Shown here: piece after piece, positions 52,193-61,798 of the stretch | How positions within the stretch are numbered: position 1 is the first letter of the stretch | Layout: every line of letters begins with the position of its first letter | Source: M3007 sp041741155 | Lineage (GTDB): Bacteria; Bacteroidota; Bacteroidia; Chitinophagales; Saprospiraceae | Assembly: GCA_041741155.1 (NCBI GenBank) | Contig: JBGSKO010000104.1 | Location: 33,277-97,276, forward strand | DNA: 64,000 bases | Direction of reading: 5' to 3' | Notes under the pieces: model-generated | Databases searched by the model: none | What the model was told of the DNA's origin: nothing | Seen by the model: the letters and a program-made list of their open reading frames with translations, nothing else | Translations under genes and position numbers: made by a program

Positions 52193-54619
52193 TTACCGCA
52201 CCACCGAAAACGGCCCGGCAACTCCTGCCCGGCCTTTGCCCGACAGCAAGACCCAGTACAAACCACTCGGCCAGTCGGCGGTGTGCAGTTCCGCTGTTTT
52301 TGCTGAAGCTTGCCGGTTTTCGTACAACAGTTCGCCATTGGCGCCAAATACCTGCAGGTGCTCAAACGGGTGATCCGCCTGCACCCGCACCCGCTCGGAA
52401 GCGGGGTTGGGAGAAACGTTGGCCACAATAGCCGGAAGGACCGGTTCCTGCGCCGATACCGTGTTCGTGCCTTTGGCAATGGTATATTGTCCCAACGGAG
52501 TTTGTGCCGTACGCAACAGCCCGTATTTGTCCTGGGTGGACGTAATCATGTTTTTGACGTAGTTCGGGTGCTCTTGCCAGGGATGTCCGGGACCGGGTCG
52601 GTACAGCAGCACGACACTGTCTTCGGAGGGGCCGGTTTGGGCGAACAGTTCCGTGTCCAACTGGTCCAACTGACCTCTGCCGTCGTACAGAAACGTGGCT
52701 TCTCCATCAAAGGGTTGGAGCGCGTCTATCGTCCAGTAGCGGTTGCTCAGGACAAATCCTTGCGGGTTGACACTGCCGGCGGTATCGGGCGTGGCATAGT
52801 GGTACTCCACCCGAACCAGCGCGGTATCTGCCGGCAGGCTGGTCATGCGGATGGACAGTTTGGCGGGCGCGAAATTGTAATTCGTGAGCGCCGAAGCCAC
52901 GAGTTCTTTGTCTGCCCGGGCCATCGTGAGGCGTTGCCGGGTGTTTACCCACGTTTTTGCGGGGAGAAACGACCACGACGGCAAGATGAATTCTGCCGTA
53001 CTGTTTTCTCCGGATACGGCGGCGGTGCGGTACTGCCTGTTCCCGAACGGATCCACGAAGGTGAACTCCAGCGGCACATTTTGGTAAAAATTCGGTGCGC
53101 CGCGGCGTTTTTGTTTTACAAAAGCAACCACTTTGGTGCCTGCATCCACCGGAGAAAGGGTGATCTGAAGCGAATCAATCGAAAAATGCGTGAAGCCCGG
53201 CTGGAACACGTAGTCGTCAAAGAAATCGGTCAGGTCATAGCCCGTGGCGGCGCTGAGTTTATTGCGAAAAACGGTGCTGCTCCAATCGGCGAACTGCTGC
53301 TCTTCCAACACACTGCGCAGCCCTGCGCGGAACAACGTATCGCCGAGATAGCCCCGCAGGTTGTGCGCCACCACGGCTCCTTTGTTGTACACGTGTCGCC
53401 CGTAGGTGTATTCGTGCGGCACGCCCGACACGGCGCGGTAACCGCCCTCCTGCAGATGCGCCCGCTCCAGCACGTCAAGGAAATTTTTCTGCACTTCCGA
53501 GGCATAGCGCTCGGGGCCGTACACGTGTTCTAAAAACAGGTGTTCGGAAAACACAGCCCAGCCTTCGTTCAGCCACATATCTTCCGCAGTGGAACAAGTG
53601 GCCAAATCACCCCACCAGTGGTGGCTCAGTTCGTGGGCCATGAGGGTTTCGTAGGCAGCGGTGCCGTCCACCGCAACGCGCATGTAGGCGATATTGGTGG
53701 CGTGTTCCATGGCGCCCGAGCTGAAGGGCACGATAGCGTAGCCGATTTTGTCCCAGCGGTAAGGGCCATACCAGTATTCGAAAGCGGCCAGGGCATCGGG
53801 CAGGTGGGAAAAGGAACCTTTGAGCCGGTTCGTATCGGCGGGCGCCACGGCAATCTGGACGGGTACGGGGCCGGTTTCGCCTGCATATTCGCGCTCGAAA
53901 GACGCGAACGGGCCGACAGAAACACACGCCAGGTAGGACGGGATGGGGGTGTTTATCTGCCAATGGCGTTCAATGTTGCCATTGGGCAGCGGGCTTTCGT
54001 TTAGCAATACTCCGTTGCAAAAGGAAGGCCTGTCGGCGGGGCTGGCGATATGCATCTCAAACCGACACCGCTCGGTGAAGTTATCGAAACAAGGAAACCA
54101 GGCCCGCCCGTAATTGTGCGGGTCGGCGGCAAAGCCCACACCGAGGTTGTAGGCGTACTCGCCCTGCCAGTAAAAGCCGCCCCAGCCGGAAGCATCCTGC
54201 GCGGGTTTGCCGTGGTACCGGATTTCCACTGTAGCCGTTTCGCCGGCGTTCAGCGGGACGGGCCAGGTGATGTGCAGCAGGTTCCCGTCATAGACCCAGG
54301 CGGGGTTGAGGCTGGAGTTGACGGCGTCAATGGTCATGCCCAGCAGATCGAGCCGGATTTCAGACACGCCATTGATTTTTGCCGAAAAATCCAGCAAAGC
54401 CTTGCCGGAAATTTCCTGTGTGCTGAAGGCGGAGATATCGAGGTGCAGTGCCGTTGTCACGATATCCACTGAGTCGCTGCGCGTATCGGGCGCGGTGGTC
54501 GGCGGAGCGGTGGCGAACAGTTGTTTGCCTTTGGCGCACCATTCGGCGGCGGGCAGCATTTTTTGAGCGGCAAGCGGCAGGGTTGCCAGTGCCGGCACAA
54601 GCAAGAAGAGCAGTCGCAT
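52193..54619 (-). CDS. M1-family metallopeptidase (aminopeptidase N-like) with T9SS tail
   Basis: From Met at 54619 the protein has 808 residues with a signal peptide (MRLLFLLVPALATLPLAAQ). The M1 domain has the exopeptidase motif SGAMEHATNIAY (GxMEN variant GAMEH) and the zinc site HELSHHWWGDL...WLNEGWAVFSEHL (HExxH-x18-E). A Tyr for transition-state support lies in ALTY-like sequence further on. The last 90 residues (ANVSPNPASERVRVQADHPFEHLQVFGANGELLYENRQ ... GPFSVVR) are a T9SS sorting domain. It likely trims peptides outside the cell. HdeD lies 10 bases upstream on the same strand. Confidence 0.95.
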   Translation of the reverse strand: MRLLFLLVPALATLPLAAQKMLPAAEWCAKGKQLFATAPPTTAPDTRSDSVDIVTTALHLDISAFSTQEISGKALLDFSAKINGVSEIRLDLLGMTIDAVNSSLNPAWVYDGNLLHITWPVPLNAGETATVEIRYHGKPAQDASGWGGFYWQGEYAYNLGVGFAADPHNYGRAWFPCFDNFTERCRFEMHIASPADRPSFCNGVLLNESPLPNGNIERHWQINTPIPSYLACVSVGPFASFEREYAGETGPVPVQIAVAPADTNRLKGSFSHLPDALAAFEYWYGPYRWDKIGYAIVPFSSGAMEHATNIAYMRVAVDGTAAYETLMAHELSHHWWGDLATCSTAEDMWLNEGWAVFSEHLFLEHVYGPERYASEVQKNFLDVLERAHLQEGGYRAVSGVPHEYTYGRHVYNKGAVVAHNLRGYLGDTLFRAGLRSVLEEQQFADWSSTVFRNKLSAATGYDLTDFFDDYVFQPGFTHFSIDSLQITLSPVDAGTKVVAFVKQKRRGAPNFYQNVPLEFTFVDPFGNRQYRTAAVSGENSTAEFILPSWSFLPAKTWVNTRQRLTMARADKELVASALTNYNFAPAKLSIRMTSLPADTALVRVEYHYATPDTAGSVNPQGFVLSNRYWTIDALQPFDGEATFLYDGRGQLDQLDTELFAQTGPSEDSVVLLYRPGPGHPWQEHPNYVKNMITSTQDKYGLLRTAQTPLGQYTIAKGTNTVSAQEPVLPAIVANVSPNPASERVRVQADHPFEHLQVFGANGELLYENRQASAKTAELHTADWPSGLYWVLLSGKGRAGVAGPFSVVR

Positions 54620-54629
54620 ACGTATGAGT

Positions 54630-55169
54630 TTATTTTGACAGCCAACGCCGGAGGCGGAGGCCCAGACCAACCATCAGCGCCCCAAAGAACAGCGCGTAAA
54701 AACCGATCCACCAGGCAATGGAAACGGACCCGACCGTAGGTTGGTAAAGCATGAGCAAACCTAACGTAACCGAAAGCCCACCGGCTAATGCCAACAACCA
54801 TTCGTGCTGGATTTCTTTCCGGATCCGGATTGCCAGAATGATTTCAAACGCCCCCGTCAGCAGGCACCAAAGGGCGACGAATAATACGAGCAGTGCTGCG
54901 CTCAACTCCGGTAACACGAGGGTGGCTGTACCTAACCCAACCCCAAGCAACCCCTCCAGCACAGCAACCCACCAGTCGTTGTCTTCCCCACGCAGCCGCC
55001 AGCCGGAGTACGTTGCCAGCAAACCATCGGCCAGCAAGAATATACCGATTACGGCGACGAGAAGGGCAAACGTAAACTGCGGCATAAAAAAGGCCGTAGC
55101 GGCGAAAGCCAGCGATACGGCACCGCGAATCACCCATACCCACCAGTGCTTAGCTAGTATTTGTATCAT
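54630..55169 (-). CDS. HdeD-family membrane protein (DUF308)
   Basis: The 179-residue protein has six membrane helices in three pairs with the DUF308 pattern (WWVWVIRGAVSLAFAATAFFMPQFTFALLVAVIGIFLLADGLLATYSGWR, WWVAVLEGLLGVGLGTATLVLPELSAALLVLFVALWCLLTGAFEIILAIRIRKEI, WLLALAGGLSVTLGLLMLYQPTVGSVSIAWWIGFYALFFGALMVGLGLRLR). Proteins of this family are linked to acid stress in Escherichia coli, but the role in Bacteroidota is open. It lies between the MCE gene and the M1 peptidase on the same strand with short gaps. Confidence 0.93.
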   Translation of the reverse strand: MIQILAKHWWVWVIRGAVSLAFAATAFFMPQFTFALLVAVIGIFLLADGLLATYSGWRLRGEDNDWWVAVLEGLLGVGLGTATLVLPELSAALLVLFVALWCLLTGAFEIILAIRIRKEIQHEWLLALAGGLSVTLGLLMLYQPTVGSVSIAWWIGFYALFFGALMVGLGLRLRRWLSK

Positions 55170-55183
55170 GGTCGAGTTGTTTT

Positions 55184-56302
55184 TTACTGCTTCAACTTTT
55201 TGCTGTAATCGCGTTCCAGGCTGTCCAGTAACAGCAGGTATGCCGGGTCTTCGATCGGGGTGGCGTAGTCGCCGGTTTTGTTCTTTCCAAAAACTCTGAG
55301 TTTTACCGTATTGTAGCGCTTCGGGTTGAGGCGCAGGTCTTGCAGCAACAGGTGCAAATGCCGGGTAGTGCGCACCATATTGGTATAAAACTCCGGGTCA
55401 TTGAGCAACTTCCCGACCGAGCCTTCGCCGTTGGCCAGGCCGGCGGCGAGCGTATCAATTTTGGAAATGGCAGACTGGGCGGTATGGAGCGTACTGCGCA
55501 ACGCACTCATGGACACCGTCAGGGAGTCCATCAGCACGGAGGCTTTTTGCCCGGTTTGATCCAGTCCCGCGTCTTTCAGTTGCTGGCTGAACGCGGCCAT
55601 ATTGTCCAGGGTTGTGCTGATATTCTTGTTGCTGTCGCGAATGGTGCGGGTGATCTCGGCGGCGTTGTTGGCCGTAGCGGTAAGACCGGAGGTGCTGGCG
55701 TCGAGGAAGCTATTAATTTTATGCGTCATCCGGGCGATATTTTCGAGCGATTCCCGGAGGGCTACCAGCGTATGCCCGAACCCTTGCGGGTCTCGGGGGT
55801 CGGCGATGGAATCGTAGAGCGCCGTCAGGCCGATGCGCAGGCGTTCGGTATAGGCATCCAGTTCCTGCGGATTGCCAAGAACGCTCTCAAAAAACGATTT
55901 GGTCCGGCCGGTGAGGTAGTCGCCGCTTTCGGCACAATCATCGCCACTGCACGGCCGGGAAATTTCCAGATTAACCGCTTTTCCGCCCATAAGACTGGAA
56001 CTTACGATGACGGCTATGGCATCCTTGGGCACCTCTACCCGCCGCTCGATGTTCAGCACGGCGACGATACTCTTGTCATCTTCCGGATCAATGTAAATAT
56101 CCTTGACCATGCCAACCTGCAGGCCACTGATAAACACGGGGCTGGACGGACGCAGTTGGTCAACATGATCGTACCGGACGTAAAAGGTTTGCGAAGCGTT
56201 CAGGATATTGAGGCCTTTGAGGAACTTAAAGCCCCAAATACCCAAGGCAATGGCGGCGACAGCGAGTAGGCCAATCTTGGTTTCGTTGCTGATTTTCAAC
56301 AT
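55184..56302 (-). CDS. MlaD/MCE-family periplasmic lipid transport protein
   Basis: From Met at 56302 the protein has 372 residues: one N-terminal membrane helix (TKIGLLAVAAIALGIWGFKFL), an MCE domain (FYVRYDHVDQLRPSSPVFISGLQVGMVKDIYIDPEDDKSIVAVLNIERRVEVPKDAIAVIVSSSLMGGKAVNLEI), then a helical C-terminus with many Asn/Thr/Ser and heptad-like pattern. MCE proteins bridge inner and outer membranes for phospholipid transport. The upstream amidase gene on the same strand and divergent LptD-like gene form an envelope-biogenesis neighbourhood. Confidence 0.92.
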   Translation of the reverse strand: MLKISNETKIGLLAVAAIALGIWGFKFLKGLNILNASQTFYVRYDHVDQLRPSSPVFISGLQVGMVKDIYIDPEDDKSIVAVLNIERRVEVPKDAIAVIVSSSLMGGKAVNLEISRPCSGDDCAESGDYLTGRTKSFFESVLGNPQELDAYTERLRIGLTALYDSIADPRDPQGFGHTLVALRESLENIARMTHKINSFLDASTSGLTATANNAAEITRTIRDSNKNISTTLDNMAAFSQQLKDAGLDQTGQKASVLMDSLTVSMSALRSTLHTAQSAISKIDTLAAGLANGEGSVGKLLNDPEFYTNMVRTTRHLHLLLQDLRLNPKRYNTVKLRVFGKNKTGDYATPIEDPAYLLLLDSLERDYSKKLKQ

Positions 56303-56373
56303 ATTTTTTATAATGATGAGCGATGTATTAAAAGCGATGCGTGCGGTATAAGAAACGATGCGTGGTGATTGTA
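56303..56373. repeat. ACGCATCG-type repeats in the amidase-MCE gap
   Basis: On the coding strand the amidase stop codon TGA is followed by TACAATCACC and then ACGCATCG twice, with a third variant (ACATCGC), over about 70 bases before the MCE start codon. This is a weaker, one-armed relative of the other intra-operonic arrays. Confidence 0.4.
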
Positions 56374-57732
56374 TCACTCGGCACGCGCCACTACTCTTGC
56401 TGTTCGAAATCCGAGGTTTTGGAGTTCAGGAAGCATTTTTTCCGCGTCGGTGCGGGCGGCAAAGGTACCGGTAAAATAATGGAACTGTCCGCCTGATTGC
56501 TCTTCTTCCACATCGCCCAGCAGACTCAGTTGGCCGGTGTTCCGATCCAGCCGGGAGGCCCAGCTCATCAGGTGAATCCGGTAGGCTGCGGCGGCCTTTT
56601 TCGGGGAAACACCGGTAGCCGGCTGCTCGTCGGCGTACTGATCGCCGGTGTGGGGCGGGGCCGTATTGATAGCAACAACGGCGGAAGGTTTGTCCAATGT
56701 TTTTTGTGCTTTAACTGTAGGGGAGGGCTGTACCGGTGTTTTAACACTGGCGGGTACGGCAGCGGGTGTGGTGGCGGGTTGTACAGCGGCCAGTTGGGCC
56801 GGGTTTGTTCGTTGGCGAGCAGCCAGCGGAGTGCCTTCCATTTTGGCTTTGTACGCCCGGAACGACTCGAAAATGGCATCAGCCATTTGGAACTGCCCGG
56901 CTTCGGAGGCGATAAATTTTTCTTCGTCGCGGTTGGTCAAAAAACCGGCTTCGACCAATACAGACGGCATGGCGGTTTTGTGCAGTACGATAAATCCGGC
57001 CTGCTTCACGCCCCGGTCTTCCCGATTGGCCATTTTTTTGGTGAACTGCTGCACAAAACTGGCAAACAGGATGCTTTGCTCCAGGTATGCGCTTTGCCAG
57101 ACGCTGCCAAAAATGTGCGCTTCCGCGCTGTTGGGATCGTACCCGCCGTAATTTTTTTTGTAATTGTCTTCCAAAAAAATGGACGCGTTTTCTCGTTTGG
57201 CCACTTCGAGGTTGCTCTCGGCGGTATGCAGGCCCATGACGTACGTTTCGACTCCCTTCACATGCGACACGCTGATCGAGTTGCAATGCACGCTGATGAA
57301 CAGGTCGGCGTTGTTCCGGTTGGCGATGGCGGCTCGCTCGTTGAGTTCCACAAATACGTCCGTGGTGCGGGTATAAATCACCTCCACTTCCGGGTATTCC
57401 GCCTGAATGAGCGCGCCCAATTGCAGCACAATAGCCAGGGCGTTGTGTTTTTCTTTCGAGGCGGCGCCCTGGCAACCCGGGTCTTTGCCGCCGTGCCCCG
57501 CATCAAGCACTACCTTTTTGATGTGGTAAGCCGCCGGCAGCAGGTTGTTGGCACAAACCTTATAAACTGCATCAACAGTTTCTACGGGGCAAGATTCCAT
57601 ACCTTTGCCGCTTCCGAAGCCCGAAGTGGTACAGGTGGTGTGGTGTTTGCAGGGGGTGGCCGTGTTAAAATTTAAAAAAACAAGCCACGTCAGCAGCGTC
57701 AGGATCGTTTGTCGGGCAATCTGTTTTCTCAT
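56374..57732 (-). CDS. N-acetylmuramoyl-L-alanine amidase with C-terminal SPOR-like domain
   Basis: The 452-residue protein has a signal peptide-like start (MRKQIARQTILTLLTWLVFLN) and a CwlM/AmiC-type Amidase_3 domain: KKVVLDAGHGGKDPGCQG (zinc His), YTRTTDVFVELNERAAIAN (Glu), DLFISVHCNSIS (His), VLVEAGFLTNRDEEKFI (catalytic Glu). A Pro/Thr/Ala linker then leads to an end (YFTGTFAARTDAEKMLPELQNLGFRTARVVAR) resembling a SPOR domain that binds denuded glycan. It cleaves the stem peptide from peptidoglycan at cell separation or recycling. It is divergent from the LptD-like gene. Confidence 0.95.
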   Translation of the reverse strand: MRKQIARQTILTLLTWLVFLNFNTATPCKHHTTCTTSGFGSGKGMESCPVETVDAVYKVCANNLLPAAYHIKKVVLDAGHGGKDPGCQGAASKEKHNALAIVLQLGALIQAEYPEVEVIYTRTTDVFVELNERAAIANRNNADLFISVHCNSISVSHVKGVETYVMGLHTAESNLEVAKRENASIFLEDNYKKNYGGYDPNSAEAHIFGSVWQSAYLEQSILFASFVQQFTKKMANREDRGVKQAGFIVLHKTAMPSVLVEAGFLTNRDEEKFIASEAGQFQMADAIFESFRAYKAKMEGTPLAARQRTNPAQLAAVQPATTPAAVPASVKTPVQPSPTVKAQKTLDKPSAVVAINTAPPHTGDQYADEQPATGVSPKKAAAAYRIHLMSWASRLDRNTGQLSLLGDVEEEQSGGQFHYFTGTFAARTDAEKMLPELQNLGFRTARVVARAE

Positions 57733-57777
57733 GCGTATGCGTCGTTGTCAAATACCTTGGAGCGTCTTCAAAAAAAT

Positions 57778-60471
57778 ATGGGCAAATATCGGCTTTTCTG
57801 GCAAATAGCGTTCGCTTTCGCATGGTCGCCTGTTATTGCTCAAATCCCGCAAGACACGCTTCCCCCCTCGCTGCGCGATACCGCAAGCGCCTTTCCCGCC
57901 ATTCCCGCCCCGGGTTTGCGCGATTCCGCTACCGTGGACCTGCGCAGCGTGCGCATTTCCAGCGAGGGCCTTGACGAAACGGTGGAGTATGGCGCGAAGG
58001 ACTCCATGTGGTTTGACGTAAAAAACAAACAATTGCACCTCTACGGCGAGGCTTTTGTCAAATACACCAACATTGACCTCAAAGCGGGATACATCCTGCT
58101 GGACTACTCCAAAAACGAAGTGACCGCCGAGCAATTCCCCGACCAGACCGGGCAAATGGCGGGTTTGCCCAAATTTAAGGACGGCGAAGAGGAATTCGAA
58201 GCGACCCGGCTGCGCTACAATTTTCGTTCGAAAAAAGGGATCATCTACGAAGCCCGCACCAAGCAGCAGGACCTCTATGTGCTGGGCGAACGGGCCAAAT
58301 TTGTCAGCGGCCAACCTGCCGAAAACAAAGACGAGCCTGTCCGGAATACGATTTACAACCAAAATGCCCTGCTCACCACCTGCGACGACCCACATCCGCA
58401 CTTCGGCATCCGCACCCGAAAACTGAAGGTTATCCCCGATAAACTGGTCGTTACCGGCCTTTCCAACGTAGAATTCGGGGGTATCCCGACGCCGCTGGTA
58501 CTGCCGTTCGGTTTTTATCCCATTACCAAATCCCGCAAGTCGGGCCTGATTATCCCGCGCGACTTTGAATTTGCCACACAGGAAGGCCTCGGTATCAAAG
58601 ACTGGGGGTATTACCTGCCCCTCTCCGACCACCTGGACATGACCTTCCGGTTCAATATTTACACCAGCGGCTCCTGGGGCGTGCAGAACGATACCCGATA
58701 CAACCAGCGTTACCGCTACAACGGCAATTTTAACCTGCGTTTCAACAACCGCGTCGTGGAGGACAACCAGGCGCAGAAGGTTTCCAATAAATCTTTCGGC
58801 ATCCGCTGGTCGCACCAGCAGGATCCCAAAGCCCACCCCACGCGCACCTTCGGCGGCTCGGTGAATATCGAAACCAACCGCGACCAAAACCGGAACCGGA
58901 ACGATTACGCCAGCGTGTACCAAAACCAGCTGACGTCCAACCTCAACTATTCCCAGCGTTTCCCGGGCAAACCCTACCAGTTCAACGCCAGTCTCAGCCA
59001 CTCCCAAAATACCCAGACCCGGCAGATGAACATCAACTTCCCGACGGCGGCGTTCAACGTGCAGCGTATCTTCCCGTTCAAGCGCAAAAACCCGCTGGGA
59101 AAGGAACAGTGGTACGAAAAATTATCGCTCACCTATTCTTCCCGCCTCCAAAACAGCGTGCAGGTGGCCGACACGCTCCTGTTCACCGATGCAACCCTGC
59201 GCAACGCGCGCATGGGCATTCAGCACCAGGCCAGCACGGATTTCAACTTCAAAATTTTCAAATTCATCAACGTGGCCCCGAGGGTCAATTACGAGGAAAA
59301 CTGGTACCCGTACACCATTGATCGTCAGTTTTTGAACGACATCCAGTTCGCCTACGACACCGTGGCCGACATCATCGTGGTGGATAGCAACAACACCGTT
59401 TGGGGCCGCGACACGTCCTACCGGGACTGGGGCTTCAAGCCGTTCCGGCAATACGACGTGAGCATCACGGCCAATACGGCGCTGTTTTTTACCAAACAAT
59501 TCAAAAAAGGCTGGTTTCGCGGCATTCGCCATACCATGAAACCCTCTATTTCCACCGGATTTCGCCCCGACTACTCCGAGTCCGACTACTTCCGGCAGGT
59601 ACAAACCACCGCGCGGCCCGGGCGGGAGGCATTCAGCCAATACGGCATTTTCGATGAGGCTGTTTACAGCCGCCCATCCAATGCGCCCCGGGATTTGGCC
59701 ATCAATTACAGCCTGGGAAATATTCTGGAAATGAAATTTTACTCTGCCAAACGGGATACGGTGAAGCGCGTACGCATCTTCGACAACCTCGCGTTTGCCG
59801 GCAGCTACAGCCTGACGCGCGACACGCTGAAGTGGAGCACGATCAGTACCGGGGGCCTGTTCCGGTTGTTCAAGGGTATCTCCAACCTGACCTGGAATGC
59901 AACGTTCGACCCGTACACCTTGAGCGAAAACGGTACGCGCATCAACAAATACATGCTGAACGAGGAGGGAAAACTCCTGCGTGTGGCCAGTTTCGGTATC
60001 GCGCTCAACACTCAAACGAGTATCCGGGATCTGCGAAAACTGTTTGAAAAAGAGCCGGAAAATACCCCCGGCGGATCGGGTATCACCCCCACGATCAAAG
60101 ACGGGTTCTTCGACTGGTTCGATCAGTTCCAGATCAGCCACCGCATCTCCTTCGACCGGCGCCAGTTGTTCGGTACCAACCGCGACACCTTCCTCATCGG
60201 CACCAACAATATCAGTTTCTCCGGCCGCATCCCGCTGACGCCCAAGTGGTCCATAGACATCGGCAACATCAGTTATGATTTTCAGCTTAAAAGCCTCGTG
60301 TATCCCGACCTTGGGTTCACCCGCGACCTCCACTGCTGGCTGTTCAGTGTGCGCTGGCAGCCCCTGCGCGGCACATACGAGTTTTTTATCTCCGTGAAAC
60401 CCGGCAGTACGCTCGACTTCCTGAAATTGCCCTATCGGAAAAACGTGTTCGACGCACAGGGGCGGTTCTGA
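57778..60471 (+). CDS. LptD-like outer-membrane LPS assembly protein
   Basis: From ATG 57778 the protein has 897 residues. A signal peptide (FWQIAFAFAWSPVIAQ) is followed by an OstA/LptA-like N-domain (VRISSEGLDETVEYGAKDSMWFDVKNKQLHLYGEAFVKYTNIDLKAGYILLDYSKNEVTAE) and an LptD-type beta-barrel of about 650 residues with many aromatic-ended strands (YNQRYRYNGNFNLRFNNR, FNASLSHSQNTQTRQM, HCWLFSVRWQPLRGTYEFFISV). The two LptD cysteine pairs are not obvious. It inserts lipopolysaccharide into the outer leaflet. Amidase and MCE genes lie divergently upstream. Confidence 0.88.
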   Translation: MGKYRLFWQIAFAFAWSPVIAQIPQDTLPPSLRDTASAFPAIPAPGLRDSATVDLRSVRISSEGLDETVEYGAKDSMWFDVKNKQLHLYGEAFVKYTNIDLKAGYILLDYSKNEVTAEQFPDQTGQMAGLPKFKDGEEEFEATRLRYNFRSKKGIIYEARTKQQDLYVLGERAKFVSGQPAENKDEPVRNTIYNQNALLTTCDDPHPHFGIRTRKLKVIPDKLVVTGLSNVEFGGIPTPLVLPFGFYPITKSRKSGLIIPRDFEFATQEGLGIKDWGYYLPLSDHLDMTFRFNIYTSGSWGVQNDTRYNQRYRYNGNFNLRFNNRVVEDNQAQKVSNKSFGIRWSHQQDPKAHPTRTFGGSVNIETNRDQNRNRNDYASVYQNQLTSNLNYSQRFPGKPYQFNASLSHSQNTQTRQMNINFPTAAFNVQRIFPFKRKNPLGKEQWYEKLSLTYSSRLQNSVQVADTLLFTDATLRNARMGIQHQASTDFNFKIFKFINVAPRVNYEENWYPYTIDRQFLNDIQFAYDTVADIIVVDSNNTVWGRDTSYRDWGFKPFRQYDVSITANTALFFTKQFKKGWFRGIRHTMKPSISTGFRPDYSESDYFRQVQTTARPGREAFSQYGIFDEAVYSRPSNAPRDLAINYSLGNILEMKFYSAKRDTVKRVRIFDNLAFAGSYSLTRDTLKWSTISTGGLFRLFKGISNLTWNATFDPYTLSENGTRINKYMLNEEGKLLRVASFGIALNTQTSIRDLRKLFEKEPENTPGGSGITPTIKDGFFDWFDQFQISHRISFDRRQLFGTNRDTFLIGTNNISFSGRIPLTPKWSIDIGNISYDFQLKSLVYPDLGFTRDLHCWLFSVRWQPLRGTYEFFISVKPGSTLDFLKLPYRKNVFDAQGRF

Positions 60472-60564
60472 GTTTTGAGTTGTCCGCGCGTGGCGGAAAC
60501 TCAAAACGCTACGGTTTTTTCTGTTTTTGGCACCGTTTTCGGCGAGATTCCGCCGGACCACCCA

Positions 60565-60615
60565 CACAAATAGCGCTATTTGTGCGGGTCATCCTGCACA
60601 AAAAACTATCTTTGC
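60565..60615 (+). promoter_or_regulatory. Predicted promoter with a 20-bp perfect palindrome
   Basis: CACAAATAGCGCTATTTGTG (60565-60584) is a perfect palindrome, extended by CCC and GGG after one mismatch on each side. It overlaps a TTTG at 60579-60582. The -7 element TATCTTTGC (60607-60615) lies 24 bases further on and 14 bases before the start codon at 60630. A dimeric regulator bound here would block or recruit polymerase. Confidence 0.6.
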
Positions 60616-60629
60616 ATCAAAAATTTGCT

Positions 60630-61775
60630 ATGCTGATCGAACGATTGCAAAAAACCAACCTACAAAAAGAACTAGCGGAATCGAATAAAGTGCTGGTTTT
60701 GTACGGCGCCCGGCAAGTGGGAAAAACGACATTGGTACAGGAAATCCTGAAGGGTTATTCGGGGAGGGTACTGGAAATTAATGCCGACATGGTACCTTTT
60801 TTGGAGGCTCTTTCAAGTCGCAACCTGGACCGGCTAACGGGGTTGGTGCAGGGCTACGATTTGGTTTTTATTGATGAAGCGCAACGCATCCCCGACATCG
60901 GTATCAACCTGAAAATACTGCACGATAACTTGCCGAATTTAAAAATCATTGTCACCGGTTCATCCTCACTTGACCTCGCTAATCGGGTCAAGGAGCCGCT
61001 CACCGGACGTACCTGGACATTTCATCTTTTCCCGATTGCCGTAGAAGAGTGGGCACGGCACAACAAGGCAAATGACTTTCAAGCGGAACTTCAGTTGGAA
61101 AACTGGATGATTTTCGGATTGTACCCCGAGTTGCTCTCCATTGAAAATACCGAAAAAAAAATCCGGCACCTTCAGGAGATCACCCATTCCTACCTTTACA
61201 AGGACATTTTGACCTTAGCCAACGTCCGCTATCCTGAAAAACTCCGGCAAATTTTGAAATTGCTTGCCTGGCAAGTCGGAAACCTCGTATCTGTAAATGA
61301 ACTGGCCAATACGCTGCAACTGAGTCGGGAGGCAGTCGAAAATTATATTGATCTGCTGGAGAAGTCATTCGTTATTTTCCGGCTCCGTGGTTTCAGCCGA
61401 AACCTTCGCAAGGAGATGACCAAAATGGATAAAATCTACTTCTACGACCTCGGTGTCCGCAACGCCTTGATTGAAAATTTCAACAGTTTATCTACCCGGC
61501 AAGATGTGGGGCAACTTTGGGAAAATTTCCTGATCACAGAACGCATCAAAAGCGCCGGCTACCATTTCCGGTTCGCAAATCGGTATTTCTGGAGGACACA
61601 CACCGGGGCCGAATTAGACTTTCTGGAGGAAAGCGGCGGGATCCTTTCAGGGTACGAGTTCAAGTGGGGTTCCAAAACCCCAACCGCTCCCGCTACCTGG
61701 GTGGAAACCTATCCACAGGCGACATTCAAGGGCGTCAACCGGGAAAATTTCATGGATTTTATCCGGGGGAAATAA
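60630..61775 (+). CDS. AAA ATPase with DUF4143 domain
   Basis: From ATG 60630 the protein has 381 residues. The N-terminal AAA domain has Walker A GARQVGKT (26-33), Walker B LVFIDEAQ near residue 88 and sensor region IIVTGSSSLDLANR. The second half is DUF4143: SYLYKDILTLANVRYPEKLRQILKLLAWQVGNLVSVNELANTLQLSREAVENYIDLLEKSFVIFRLRGFSRNLRKEMTKMDKIYFYDLGVRNAL, a winged helix plus a degenerate nuclease-like end (GAELDFLEESGGILSGYEFKWG, with E...ExK pattern). These proteins are common and variably present in bacterial genomes with no firm function; some are near defence genes. Confidence 0.93.
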   Translation: MLIERLQKTNLQKELAESNKVLVLYGARQVGKTTLVQEILKGYSGRVLEINADMVPFLEALSSRNLDRLTGLVQGYDLVFIDEAQRIPDIGINLKILHDNLPNLKIIVTGSSSLDLANRVKEPLTGRTWTFHLFPIAVEEWARHNKANDFQAELQLENWMIFGLYPELLSIENTEKKIRHLQEITHSYLYKDILTLANVRYPEKLRQILKLLAWQVGNLVSVNELANTLQLSREAVENYIDLLEKSFVIFRLRGFSRNLRKEMTKMDKIYFYDLGVRNALIENFNSLSTRQDVGQLWENFLITERIKSAGYHFRFANRYFWRTHTGAELDFLEESGGILSGYEFKWGSKTPTAPATWVETYPQATFKGVNRENFMDFIRGK

Positions 61776-61798
61776 GGGGGCGGGGCGGCAGGCAGGTC

